The notes under the pieces: generated by a model
The model's database searches: none
Told to the model about the DNA's origin: nothing
What the model saw: the letters and a program-made list of their open reading frames with translations, nothing else
Translations under genes and position numbers: made by a program
From: Bacteroidales bacterium
Lineage (GTDB): Bacteria > Bacteroidota > Bacteroidia > Bacteroidales > CG2-30-32-10
Direction of reading: 5' to 3'
Length of the DNA: 63,357 bases
Assembly: GCA_035353855.1 (NCBI GenBank)
Contig: DAOQAK010000017.1
Coordinates: 1-63,357 of the forward strand
Part shown: piece after piece, positions 53,026-61,906 of the stretch
Numbering within the stretch: the stretch's first letter is position 1
Layout of the letters: each line of letters begins with the position of its first letter

Positions 53026-54137
53026 TATTTCTTTTTATCATTTTTTTTATCATCAAAACGGGTAATATCGTCCTGCCCTACTACATTTTCAAAATCAATT
53101 TTTGTTTCTTCAACATTTAAAATCAATTCTTCAACTTTTTCGGGAATAATATTTTTCTTGTTCTGTTCAATTACTTCTTTCACTTTTTCAACAGAAACAG
53201 GGAAAAAAGCATCGGAGTTGGAAGTATAGGTATACCACATGATGCCACGGAAAATATCGGTCTTCTGATGAACAGCATCGCCCATACCTGTTTTCAGAAC
53301 AATTTCACTATTTGGAAAATCTTTAATGGCATCGACATATGTATCGTACTCATAATTCAAACAACATTTAAGCTTGGTACACTGGCCTGCCAGTTTCTGC
53401 GGATTGAGCGACAGTTGCTGGATACGTGCCGAATTTGTTGAAACCGATTTGAATTGTGTAAGCCATGTTGAACAACACAGTTCACGTCCGCATGAACCTA
53501 TGCCGCCTAACCTGCTTGATTCCTGCCTTACACCAATTTGTTTCATCTCGATACGGATCATAAATTCTTCGGCAAGAATTTTTATCAACTCCCTGAAATC
53601 AACACGTTCTTCGGCGGTATAATAAAATATTGCTTTTGTTTTGTCGCCCTGGTATTCCACATCGCAAATTTTCATAGCAAGATTAAGTTCAACAGCAATC
53701 TTGCGGGTCCGGTTCATTGTAGATTGTTCCAGCTCTATTGCCAGAACCCATTTCTCAATGTCGGAAGATTTTGCTTTGCGATAAACTTTTTTTATTTCAT
53801 CCGTATCCGGATTAATTTTTTTCTTGTGCATCTGGTACCATACCAGTTCACCTGTGAGTGATACTATTCCTATATCATGACCGGGCGATGCTTCAACAGC
53901 AACAATATCGCCAACACTCACTTCAATCCCCTGGCTTAAACGGAAAAAATCTTTACGATTATTTTTAAAACGAACTTCAATACAATCGATATTTTTTATT
54001 TGTTCCGGTAAAGGAATATTTTGTAACCAATCGTATACATCCAGTTTATTGCATCCATGTTTAAAAACGGTATCATTCTTATGCATGGGTTTGGGGTAAT
54101 TCGAACAACCTCTTGATAAATATCCATTGCTACCCAT
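53025..54137 (-). CDS. ricT: PSP1-domain protein, RicT (YaaT) family
   Basis: A 370-residue cytoplasmic protein. The PSP1 core is clear, with the cysteine set of iron-sulfur RicT proteins: SCGRELCCSTWL and GQCTKLKCCLNYE. Preceding segments IEVRFKNNRKDFF and GDIVAVEASPGHDIGIVSLTGELV are typical of the family. In Bacillus RicT/YaaT acts with RicA and RicF in RNA maturation and development; in Bacteroidota the partners are lacking and the role is unknown. The C-terminal 50 residues are charged and low in complexity (ITRFDDKKNDKKK). It sits between holB and gldH, as in many Bacteroidota. Confidence 0.9.
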   Translation of the reverse strand: MGSNGYLSRGCSNYPKPMHKNDTVFKHGCNKLDVYDWLQNIPLPEQIKNIDCIEVRFKNNRKDFFRLSQGIEVSVGDIVAVEASPGHDIGIVSLTGELVWYQMHKKKINPDTDEIKKVYRKAKSSDIEKWVLAIELEQSTMNRTRKIAVELNLAMKICDVEYQGDKTKAIFYYTAEERVDFRELIKILAEEFMIRIEMKQIGVRQESSRLGGIGSCGRELCCSTWLTQFKSVSTNSARIQQLSLNPQKLAGQCTKLKCCLNYEYDTYVDAIKDFPNSEIVLKTGMGDAVHQKTDIFRGIMWYTYTSNSDAFFPVSVEKVKEVIEQNKKNIIPEKVEELILNVEETKIDFENVVGQDDITRFDDKKNDKKK

Positions 54138-54297
54138 AATTCATTAAATTTAATATTATATTTGGTAAGTTATAAAGGAATACAGGTATAAGAAAAATAT
54201 AAATTACATCAATAAAAAACTTATGCCTCTATACCACTATACCTCATTTTAAATATTTCTATCATTAATAAGGTGCAAATTTAATAAATTTCAGGGA

Positions 54298-55422
54298 TTA
54301 TGCTTTAATTTTTATCAGTTCGGCCATTTTTAACGACAGGTCAAGGAATAAGATACGGGCATTGGCATTTCGTTCAACATGATAAACCGCATCGTTAATT
54401 TCGGAAATTATTTGTTCTTTATTCTTATCATTAAAAAAGGGTGAAAATCCCTGCGCAAAAGCATATTCCTCACCTTCGATTTTTATTAATTCCTTTGTCC
54501 CTGCTGAAAAAAGCATGATCTCACGGAACAAACGTAATGTGTTAATTAAAAATTCTTTTTGTTTTTCCCTGCCAATACGGCCAATCTCTTCAGAAAATTT
54601 TAAAAGTTCCGAAATATTTTCTTTATAGCAACTACGCATCCAATCGCGAAGTTTTACAAAATTGAAATCATCCAGCCCGTCGTTGGAAAGCCTTGCTGCT
54701 TCTATGTAATTCCCTTCTACGATATGTGAAATCTCATGAGCACGCTTTGGCGTTAGCTTATATTTTTCAATAAGCGCAGGTACCATATCTTTATTTTCGA
54801 TACGTGGAATTTTAATAATTTGTGTTCGTGAAATAATTGTATTTATTACCTGTTCATGATCTTCACAAATTAAAAGAAATAAAGTTTTATCGGGTGGTTC
54901 TTCAAGTATCTTGAGCAACTTGGGGGCTGCTTTGTGATACAGTTTTTCAACCATCCAGATGATCATTATTTTGTATTCCGATTCATAAGTTTTTAATCCA
55001 AGCGTTTTAATTATCTCGTTACATTCATCGGCATTGATTATTCCCTGTTTTGTTTCCAGTCCTATTGCCCTGTACCAATCTTCAACACCTAAATAACATT
55101 CCTGTTCCAGTAATAACTCACGCCAGTCGCTCATATAGCTTGCGCTATAAGGCTTATCTCTTGTTGCTGAGATAGGGAAAACAAAATGCAAATCAGGATG
55201 CGCTAATTTTTGAAATTTTATACACGACCTGCATACTCCGCAGGAATCGTTTTCTTTTTTGTCTTCACAACAAAGGTATTGTGCATAAGCAATAGCAAGC
55301 GCCAGTTTCCCGCTTCCTTCAGGACCAAGAAATAACTGGGCATGACTAACCCTATTCTCTTTAACCGAACGAATCAATCTTTTTTTTACGTGTTCCTGTC
55401 CTACTACTTTACTGAATTGCAT
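54298..55422 (-). CDS. holB: DNA polymerase III subunit delta'
   Basis: A 374-residue clamp-loader subunit. Seen: QFSKVVGQEHVKKRL, a P-loop GPEGSGKLALA, a zinc-module-like cysteine set (CCEDKKENDSCGVCRSCIKF), HPDLHFVFP, EYKIMIIWMVEKLYHKAAPKLLKILEEPP (sensor region) and ISRTQIIKIPRI (SRT, sensor 1). These define a delta'/HolB protein; the C-terminal collar domain follows. It loads the beta clamp as part of the DnaX complex. It is first of the minus-strand series that leads to ricT, with 160 bp between them that show no clear promoter. Confidence 0.92.
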   Translation of the reverse strand: MQFSKVVGQEHVKKRLIRSVKENRVSHAQLFLGPEGSGKLALAIAYAQYLCCEDKKENDSCGVCRSCIKFQKLAHPDLHFVFPISATRDKPYSASYMSDWRELLLEQECYLGVEDWYRAIGLETKQGIINADECNEIIKTLGLKTYESEYKIMIIWMVEKLYHKAAPKLLKILEEPPDKTLFLLICEDHEQVINTIISRTQIIKIPRIENKDMVPALIEKYKLTPKRAHEISHIVEGNYIEAARLSNDGLDDFNFVKLRDWMRSCYKENISELLKFSEEIGRIGREKQKEFLINTLRLFREIMLFSAGTKELIKIEGEEYAFAQGFSPFFNDKNKEQIISEINDAVYHVERNANARILFLDLSLKMAELIKIKA

Positions 55423-55572
55423 TTCCTGATTTATTTTTTTTGTCTTTGGTCATCCTTCGATAAACTCAGGATGACTTTGAATAAGATTACAACTTATATT
55501 ATTTTTCTTACGACTCCGCCGTGGCGGACAACTTGCTACTTACTACTTACGACTTGTTACTAACTACTAAAA
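55423..55572. repeat. Spacer with two dispersed-type hairpins
   Basis: Hairpin 1: GTCATCCT (55449-55456) and AGGATGAC (55468-55475) with an 11-nt loop. Hairpin 2: TCCGCC (55515-55520) and GGCGGA (55523-55528). The remainder is a run of related TACTTAC/TACGACT words. These are palindromes of the kind scattered in many Bacteroidota genomes. No ORF. Confidence 0.55.
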
Positions 55573-56409
55573 TCAATATCCACTATTCAACCCTTGTCGT
55601 AAAATTGTTCCGCGATTATCATCAGTAATTTTTACATCATTCGGGTACAGCTTCATTTCCCAATCGCCATACATTGGATTTGGAAGCACAATAAATTTAT
55701 CACCAAATTTTTCTTTGTTCTGTTCAACCAAAGAGAAGCCGAAATCATCGCCGCGTTTCTCAAATACCACATCGAAGTCGGCAATATTATCACCTACTAA
55801 TAAAATAATATCGTAATCTTTTGCGACCTGCTGACGACGTTCTTCTTTACTGCTTTCTTTTGTTCTGAAAATTAAATGCGTGGTATCAGCATAAGGAAAA
55901 CCAAGCGAGTCAAGGTTTTTGAGCGTTACTTTTCTTTCAGGCATTTTCCTGTTCGAGATATAAAATGTTTCTACATTTTTTGATTTTGCATAATTCAAAA
56001 ATTCTTTTGCTCCGGGCAATGCCTTCGCTTTTCCTTGTCCAGTCCACTTTATCCACGTATCAGTTGAATAACCCTTGCCTGTTTCAACACATTTGATTTC
56101 AAACGGAGTGTTATCCAAAACGGTTTCGTCAATGTCAACAACAACGGCTTTCTTTTTTTGTGAATTTAAATTTTTACTTAAATAATTATCTAACCTGAGT
56201 TGTGCAATATTGTATGCCTGGTAATAACATGCTTTCATTTCTGCCGAACGCAAATACCATTCTATTGACATTACAAGATGCTGGTAATTGCTGCATTTAG
56301 CGGTATCAGCAGATGTGTTATTATTTAATCCATCTTTTCCTTTTTCAATTGTAAAAGCAACAAAAACAAATGTTACTAAAATTGAGCTTAATAATAAAAT
56401 CTTTTTCAT
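55573..56409 (-). CDS. 5'-nucleotidase / acid phosphatase, lipoprotein e(P4)-like family (HAD class C)
   Basis: An exported HAD phosphatase of 278 residues. The start at 56409 is chosen for its good signal sequence (MKKILLLSSILVTFVFVAFT). The DDDD-superfamily residues are visible: D92 and D94 in VVDIDETVLDN, and D207 and D211 in VGDNIADFD. The HAEMWYLRSAE-type start region (SIEWYLRSAEMKACYYQAYN) and GDWEMKLYPND fit the e(P4) group, which removes phosphate from NMPs such as NMN at the cell surface. Unusually, there is no lipobox cysteine near the signal; the first Cys is residue 39. It may be a soluble periplasmic or membrane-anchored form. Confidence 0.85.
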   Translation of the reverse strand: MKKILLLSSILVTFVFVAFTIEKGKDGLNNNTSADTAKCSNYQHLVMSIEWYLRSAEMKACYYQAYNIAQLRLDNYLSKNLNSQKKKAVVVDIDETVLDNTPFEIKCVETGKGYSTDTWIKWTGQGKAKALPGAKEFLNYAKSKNVETFYISNRKMPERKVTLKNLDSLGFPYADTTHLIFRTKESSKEERRQQVAKDYDIILLVGDNIADFDVVFEKRGDDFGFSLVEQNKEKFGDKFIVLPNPMYGDWEMKLYPNDVKITDDNRGTILRQGLNSGY

Positions 56410-56444
56410 GTGTTTAAAATTTAAATTTTTATAGTTACTCGCTC

Positions 56445-56469
56445 GCACCCCCGATATTCATCGGGGTGC
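56445..56469. repeat. Hairpin upstream of the e(P4)-like gene
   Basis: GCACCCCCGAT and ATCGGGGTGC pair around an ATTC loop with one bulged C. Close by, AATATCCATGC (56488-56498) and its complement (56551-56561) form an 11-bp inverted repeat 52 bp apart. Function unknown; both look like dispersed palindromes. Confidence 0.5.
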
Positions 56470-56640
56470 AACACTGGCTTGCTCGTGAATATCCATGCTT
56501 TTTTAACTTCACTTCATTTAATCATTTTGTTTTGGTATAAATTTTCGTTTGCATGGATATTTCATAAATAAAATTTTAATTTAATGCAAAGTAAATAAAA
56601 ATGTAGAAAATTAAAATAGATGAACCGTTTAAAAAATAAA

Positions 56641-56663
56641 AAACCCGGCATTACCGGGCTTTT
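56641..56663 (-). terminator. Hairpin terminator after sdhB
   Basis: On the minus strand, AAGCCCGG, loop TAATG, then CCGGGTTTTTT ending in a long T run. It lies 18 bp after the sdhB stop codon. Confidence 0.8.
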
Positions 56664-56680
56664 CATGATTAAAATATTTT

Positions 56681-57442
56681 TTATTCAACTGCTTTTTTTG
56701 AAGCACAAACTTTTGAAAACATAAATTCCCTGTTCATATGAGCAATATGCCATACCGAAATTTCTTTAGGACATTCTGCTTCGCAGCCATAAGTGTTGGA
56801 GCAGTTACCAAATCCAAGTTCATCCATTTTTGCTACCATATTTTTCACACGCATTGCAGCTTCAGGTTTTCCCTGTGGCAACATAGCCAGGTGCGAAACT
56901 TTTGCTGAAGTGAATAACATTGCCGAAGCATTCGGACAAGTTGCAATACAAGCACCACAACCCACGCATTCATTAGCTTTGAAAGCTAAATCGGCAACAT
57001 GCTTTGGAACAGGTATTGAATTTGCTTCGGGAGCCGAACCTGTATCAACAGAAATATATCCGCCTGCAATAATGATTTTATCCATTGCCGAACGATCAAC
57101 AATCAAATCTTTAATTACAGGAAATGGTTTTGCACGCCATGGTTCAATAACAATGGTATCGCCATCTTTATAATGATGCATCTGCAACTGGCATGTAGTA
57201 GTACCTTTTGCTGGTCCATGAGGACGTCCATTGATATATAAACCACACATTCCGCAGATACCTTCCCTGCAATCGCTATCAAAAGCAACGGGATCTTCAC
57301 CCTGTTCTATCAGCTTTTCGTTGTGATAATCCAACATTTCAAGAAATGACATTTCCACTGCAACACCATCTAATGGGTATGTTACGAATTTACCTTTAGA
57401 TTGGGCATCTTTCTGCCGCCAGATTTTAAGCGTGAGTTTCAT
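56681..57442 (-). CDS. sdhB: Succinate dehydrogenase/fumarate reductase iron-sulfur subunit
   Basis: The 253-residue electron-transfer subunit of a membrane-bound SQR/QFR complex. Cysteines: C58, C63, C66, C84 for the [2Fe-2S] cluster (CREGICGMC...C), C159, C162, C165, C169 (CVGCGACIATCP), and C214, C220, C224 (CSNTYGCEAEC) for the [4Fe-4S] and [3Fe-4S] clusters. The order and lengths fit the Bacteroidota type B enzyme. Whether the complex runs as fumarate reductase or succinate dehydrogenase cannot be told from sequence; an anaerobe would mainly use fumarate reduction. Last gene of the sdhCAB operon, 138 bp after sdhA. Confidence 0.95.
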   Translation of the reverse strand: MKLTLKIWRQKDAQSKGKFVTYPLDGVAVEMSFLEMLDYHNEKLIEQGEDPVAFDSDCREGICGMCGLYINGRPHGPAKGTTTCQLQMHHYKDGDTIVIEPWRAKPFPVIKDLIVDRSAMDKIIIAGGYISVDTGSAPEANSIPVPKHVADLAFKANECVGCGACIATCPNASAMLFTSAKVSHLAMLPQGKPEAAMRVKNMVAKMDELGFGNCSNTYGCEAECPKEISVWHIAHMNREFMFSKVCASKKAVE

Positions 57443-57580
57443 ATAAATTATTTTAGATTTGAGATTTACGATTTAAATACTTTCTTTAATTTTATTTTAC
57501 GAATTTTTGAGATCCTTTGAGGTCATCAATACTCTCTGAATTCGCAAATCTAATCTGCCAACAGCAGACGTAAATCATCA

Positions 57581-59500
57581 TTATTTATAATTTCTTTCTT
57601 TTAATTCAACAAAATCAAATTTCAAATCTTCTTTATTCAATACAGGGGTTTTGCCTTCGCCCTGGTATTCCCAAACAGATACATATTTAAATTCTGCATC
57701 ATTACGTTTTGCTTCGCCTTCTGCTGTCTGATATTCTTCACGGAAATGTGCGCCGCATGATTCTTTTCTGCTTAACGCATCCATGCATAATAATTTTGCA
57801 ACTTCAAATGAATCTTCTGTTCTCAATGCTTTGATCATTTCTGTATTGTATTCATCAAGGGTTCCGGGAACTTTTACATCGCTGAGAAATTCTTTCTTAA
57901 GTTCTTCAATTAATCCTAAAGCTTTTTTCAAACCTTCTTCAGTTCTCTTGATCCCGCAATAATCCCACATGATTTTTCCCAAACGTTTACGGAATGAAGT
58001 TACGGTTTGCTTTCCTTTTATGTTTAAAAATCTTTCTTCACGTTCGCGAACACTTTTTTCTGCTTCAACAAATTCGGGAAGATCGGTAGATATTTTCGGA
58101 GTTTTAATTTCATCAGCAAGATAATTTCCAATAGTTACCGGCAACACGAAATACCCGTCGGCAGCGCCTTGCAACAATGAACTTGCACCTAAACGGTTTG
58201 CACCATGAACCGAGAAATTACATTCTCCTATTGCGAACAGCCCGGGAACAGTGGTCTGCATGTTATAGTCAACCCATAAACCACCCATTGTGTAGTGGCC
58301 TGCAGGATAAATACGCATAGGCTCATCGTAAGGGTTGATGCCTGTCATCTTCTCATACAAATCGAAAAGATTCCCGTAACGGTCGGCAATAACTTTCTTT
58401 CCGAACTTTTTAATAGCTGCTCCGAAATCAAGATATACAGCCAATCCTGTAGCTCCAACACCAAAACCTAAGTCGCACATTTCTTTTGCCGCTCTTGAGC
58501 CAATGTCGCGTGGCACTAAGTTTCCGTAAGAAGGATATTTACGTTCGAGATAATAATCGCGTTCTTCTTCTGGAATATCATTAGGTTTGCGTGGATCTTT
58601 CTTTTGTTTGGGAACCCATACTCTACCATCGTTTCTAAGCGATTCGCTCATCAGTGTTAATTTTCCCTGGTAAGGATTTAACTGTGGAATACATGATGGA
58701 TGTATTTGAATGAAGCACGGGTTTGCCCAACCGGCGCCTTTTTTAAATGCAAGATATTGTGCCGATGCATTGGAATTAATTGCCAATGTTGACAAATAAT
58801 AAATTGTTCCATAACCTCCGGTAGCAAGAACAACAGCATGTGCAGAATGTTTTTCTATTTCGCCGGAAATCAAATTACGAGTAATGATTCCGCGTGCTTT
58901 TCCGTCTATCAATACTAATTCCAACATCTCACGACGTGAATACATAGTGATTTTTCCTTTTGATATCTGGCGTGCCATTGCAGTATATCCTGCCAACAAG
59001 CACTGCTGGCCAGTTTGCCCTGATGCATAAAAAGTACGGGAAACCTGTACGCCACCGAACGAACGTGTTGTAAGGCTGCCGCCATATTCTCTTGCAAATG
59101 GTAAACCTGCAGCAGTCATCTGGTCGATAACATTGTTGCTCACTTCAGCACAACGGTAAACATCGGCTTCGCGTGCACGAAAATCGCCACCTTTAAGCAT
59201 ATCATAAAACAAGCGGTAATCGCTGTCGCCATCATGCTTGTAATTTTTTGCAGCATTGATACCTCCCTGAGCCGCTACGGAATGAGCTCTACGCGGAGTA
59301 TCCTGAAAACAAAAACATTTTACATTATAACCTAACTCAGCTAAGGTTGCAGCAGCGGGGCCTCCGGCAACTCCTGTTCCAACCACAATAACATCGAGCT
59401 TATTTTTATTTGCCGGGTTAACAAGCTTGCAGGTTGATTTGTACTTCGACCATTTCTCTGCTAATGGGCCTTCCGGGGTTTTTGAATCTAATTTAAGCAT
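57581..59500 (-). CDS. sdhA: Succinate dehydrogenase/fumarate reductase flavoprotein subunit
   Basis: The 639-residue catalytic subunit with covalently bound FAD. FAD motif VVGTGVAGGPAAATLAELGYNV starts near residue 39; the flavin-linking His is H73 in RRAHSVAAQGG. Active-site stretches include QIHPSCIPQ, RDIGSRAAKEM, and PAGHYTMGGLWVDY, and the late CNFSVHGANRLGASSLL. Length and layout match the Bacteroides/Wolinella type B enzyme. Middle gene of sdhCAB, 100 bp after sdhC. The complex couples menaquinol to fumarate, or succinate oxidation to the quinone pool. Confidence 0.96.
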   Translation of the reverse strand: MLKLDSKTPEGPLAEKWSKYKSTCKLVNPANKNKLDVIVVGTGVAGGPAAATLAELGYNVKCFCFQDTPRRAHSVAAQGGINAAKNYKHDGDSDYRLFYDMLKGGDFRAREADVYRCAEVSNNVIDQMTAAGLPFAREYGGSLTTRSFGGVQVSRTFYASGQTGQQCLLAGYTAMARQISKGKITMYSRREMLELVLIDGKARGIITRNLISGEIEKHSAHAVVLATGGYGTIYYLSTLAINSNASAQYLAFKKGAGWANPCFIQIHPSCIPQLNPYQGKLTLMSESLRNDGRVWVPKQKKDPRKPNDIPEEERDYYLERKYPSYGNLVPRDIGSRAAKEMCDLGFGVGATGLAVYLDFGAAIKKFGKKVIADRYGNLFDLYEKMTGINPYDEPMRIYPAGHYTMGGLWVDYNMQTTVPGLFAIGECNFSVHGANRLGASSLLQGAADGYFVLPVTIGNYLADEIKTPKISTDLPEFVEAEKSVREREERFLNIKGKQTVTSFRKRLGKIMWDYCGIKRTEEGLKKALGLIEELKKEFLSDVKVPGTLDEYNTEMIKALRTEDSFEVAKLLCMDALSRKESCGAHFREEYQTAEGEAKRNDAEFKYVSVWEYQGEGKTPVLNKEDLKFDFVELKERNYK

Positions 59501-59600
59501 AATATGTTTTTTTATAATGGGGAGTGAAATTTATGCGTTATAGGAAGTCATCAAATTTGCAATCCCGAAATTTTTTATAACGTATTAATGAACATTTTTA

Positions 59601-60278
59601 TTAATTGTAAAAAAACTGGAAATAAATTGGGATGATGATAAAACCGCCGGCAACAACAATAGCATATATACTACTGAATGCTTTAACACACGGAGTGTAT
59701 TTATCATGGTTTAATCCCAGGGTTTGAAATGCTGATTGCAGTGAATGATTCAGGTGTAATCCGAGAATTATCAAAAGAATAATATAAATTACACAATATA
59801 AAGGAGACTGAAATAAGTTGATCGCCATGTGATAAAAATCATGTTTCCCTTCTGCACCTTCAGGAACAGGTACCCAACCTAATTTCACAAAATAAAAATT
59901 CATAAAATGAATAGCAAGGAAAATAAAAATGATAAGCCCTGTCCATATCATATATTTTGAAAAGAATGATGTTTCGGATTTATTGCACTTAGCATATCCG
60001 ATAGGTCGCGATGCCCAATTCTTCAGGGTCAGAATTATTCCAAACAAAATATGAATCATAATTCCGCCAAAAAGAACGATCTCAAAAACTTTCACAATAT
60101 AATTTGTACTCATAAAATCGGCCGCCGCCGAAAACCATTCGCCATTATCGTTACGCAACAGGCAAAGATTAATACCAAGGTGAACCAGCAGGAATAACAG
60201 CAGGAATAATCCTGCGCAAGCCATAACGATTTTTTTAGTAATCGAAGAAAATTTTAATAATGAGTTGTCCATGTTCAT
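59601..60278 (-). CDS. sdhC: Succinate dehydrogenase/fumarate reductase cytochrome b subunit
   Basis: A 225-residue membrane anchor with five predicted helices, typical of type B complexes with two hemes b. Histidines that may ligate heme stand in helices (LLLVHLGINLCL, GGIMIHILFGII, IFLAIHFMNFYF, LHLNHSLQSAFQ). Start at 60278; an ATG at 60272 (MDNSLL...) is an alternative. The gene is first in sdhCAB and is preceded by a full consensus promoter. This subunit carries the menaquinone site and links the complex to the inner membrane. Confidence 0.92.
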   Translation of the reverse strand: MNMDNSLLKFSSITKKIVMACAGLFLLLFLLVHLGINLCLLRNDNGEWFSAAADFMSTNYIVKVFEIVLFGGIMIHILFGIILTLKNWASRPIGYAKCNKSETSFFSKYMIWTGLIIFIFLAIHFMNFYFVKLGWVPVPEGAEGKHDFYHMAINLFQSPLYCVIYIILLIILGLHLNHSLQSAFQTLGLNHDKYTPCVKAFSSIYAIVVAGGFIIIPIYFQFFYN

Positions 60279-60360
60279 AAAGAATTTAACTAAATCAAAC
60301 TATTGGGATTTATTTAAAAAAATTGTTTATTTGTGAAAGATTTTGTCAGTTTAATCAGAG

Positions 60361-60391
60361 CAAAGTTATAAGTTGAATTTAATTTTCCAAA
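60361..60391 (-). promoter_or_regulatory. Promoter of sdhCAB (TTTG-N19-TAACTTTG)
   Basis: On the minus strand, TTTG (60391-60388) and TAACTTTG (60368-60361) are 19 bp apart, an exact match to the Bacteroidota consensus. Predicted start near 60354, leader about 76 nt before sdhC. Confidence 0.75.
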
Positions 60392-60439
60392 GAATAATTG
60401 AAAAAAATTTTACCTTTAATAATCTAAACCCGGAAAAAT

Positions 60440-61729
60440 ATGAAATATTTACCAATAAATCCAAAGCTGTTCATATCGAACAGAGAGCGTTTCAGAAAGG
60501 AACTTAAACCAAACTCTTTTGCCATATTCAATTCCAGCGACGAGATGCCACGTAACGGAGACCAGGACCATCCTTTCAGACAAAGCTCCGATTTTTTTTA
60601 TCTCACCGGTATCGACCAGGCAAAAAGTGTATTATTTATTTTCCCTGATTGTCCGCTTGAAAAATATCGTGAAGCATTATTTGTTGAAGAAACTAACGAC
60701 TACATAGCTGTCTGGTATGGGAAAAAATATTCTAAAGAAGAAGCAACAGAAGTTTCAGGAATAAAAAATGTTTTCTGGCTCGACAGTTTTGATACGGCAT
60801 TAAAAGAAGTAATGGCGGCCTGCGAATATGTTTACCTGAATGCCAATGAAAATCCGCGTTATTCAAACCCTGTCCCTTACTGTGATATCCGTTTCAATAA
60901 ACATCTTACACAAAAATATCCTGCCCATAAATATGAACGCTCAGCTCCTATAGTAAGCAGGCTGCGCATGATAAAATCCAGCATAGAAATCGATTTACTG
61001 AAAGAAGCTATAAGTATTACAGAAAAAGCATTCCGGCGTTTACTTGGATTTACTAAACCCGGTGTGATGGAATACGAAGTGGAAGCAGAAATAACTCATG
61101 AGTTCATCCGCAACCGTGCCAATGGTCATGCTTATTATCCTATAGTTGCATCGGGCAAGGGCGCATGTGTGCTTCATTATATTGAAAACAACAAAGAATG
61201 CAAAGACGGCGATTTGCTTCTTCTTGATTTTGGCGCTGAATACGCTAATTATGCTGCCGACCTTTCTCGCACCATTCCTGTTAACGGAAAATTTTCTCCC
61301 CGGCAGAAAGATGTTTACAATGCCTGCCTTCGTGTGATGAAAGCTGCAATAAAAATGCTTGTCCCCGGAACCACTATTGATGCATACCATACTGAAGTTT
61401 GCAAAGTGATGGATAAGGAACTTGTTGGTTTGGGATTATATACTGAAGAAAATGTGAAAAAACAGGATGCTGCAAAGCCTTTGTTTTTCAAGTATTACAT
61501 GCATGGCACTTCGCATTACATCGGACTTGATGTTCACGACGTAGGAACAAAACAGGATGTGATAAAACCCGGAATGTTGTTTTCATGCGAACCCGGAATT
61601 TACATACAGGAAGAAGGTATCGGAATACGAATTGAAAACGATATTCTAATTACTGAAAATGGCAATATCGACCTAATGGCAAGCATTCCTATAGAAGTGG
61701 ATGAGATTGAAAAGTTGATGAAGAAGTAG
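60440..61729 (+). CDS. pepP: Xaa-Pro aminopeptidase (M24B, aminopeptidase P)
   Basis: A 429-residue cytoplasmic metalloprotease that removes an N-terminal residue before proline. Pita-bread fold with all five metal ligands: D263 (LLDFGAEY), D274 (AADLSRTIP), H359 (HGTSHYIGLDVHD), E384 (SCEPGIYI) and E399 (IRIENDI). The N-terminal domain carries FRQSSDFFYLTGID, the usual AMP_N motif. Divergent from sdhCAB, with no perfect promoter element of its own visible (TACCTTTA near 60410 has one mismatch). The second M24 gene follows on the same strand after a 177-bp repeat-rich spacer. Confidence 0.92.
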   Translation: MKYLPINPKLFISNRERFRKELKPNSFAIFNSSDEMPRNGDQDHPFRQSSDFFYLTGIDQAKSVLFIFPDCPLEKYREALFVEETNDYIAVWYGKKYSKEEATEVSGIKNVFWLDSFDTALKEVMAACEYVYLNANENPRYSNPVPYCDIRFNKHLTQKYPAHKYERSAPIVSRLRMIKSSIEIDLLKEAISITEKAFRRLLGFTKPGVMEYEVEAEITHEFIRNRANGHAYYPIVASGKGACVLHYIENNKECKDGDLLLLDFGAEYANYAADLSRTIPVNGKFSPRQKDVYNACLRVMKAAIKMLVPGTTIDAYHTEVCKVMDKELVGLGLYTEENVKKQDAAKPLFFKYYMHGTSHYIGLDVHDVGTKQDVIKPGMLFSCEPGIYIQEEGIGIRIENDILITENGNIDLMASIPIEVDEIEKLMKK

Positions 61730-61906
61730 ACAAGTTGAAAAGGCATAAGGCATAAGCATAAGGTGGGTTCAAAATTATTTCTTTGCGTCTCTGCGTTCTC
61801 CTGAGGCGAATTGCGCGAAACTGTGAAATAGCAAATATCTTAGTGAAACTTAGTGACCTTAGTGTCTTAGTGGTAAAAAATAATACTAATTAAATAAAAA
61901 TAAAAT
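61730..61906. repeat. Repeat-rich spacer between two M24 genes
   Basis: A 177-bp stretch with near-tandem GGCATAA/GCATAAG words (about 61740-61765), the CTTTGCGTCTCTGCG word family also seen in the 14180-14256 hairpin, and four copies of CTTAGTG or TTAGTG in 35 bp (about 61838-61873). No ORF, no promoter element. Dispersed, degenerate repeat material. Confidence 0.55.
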
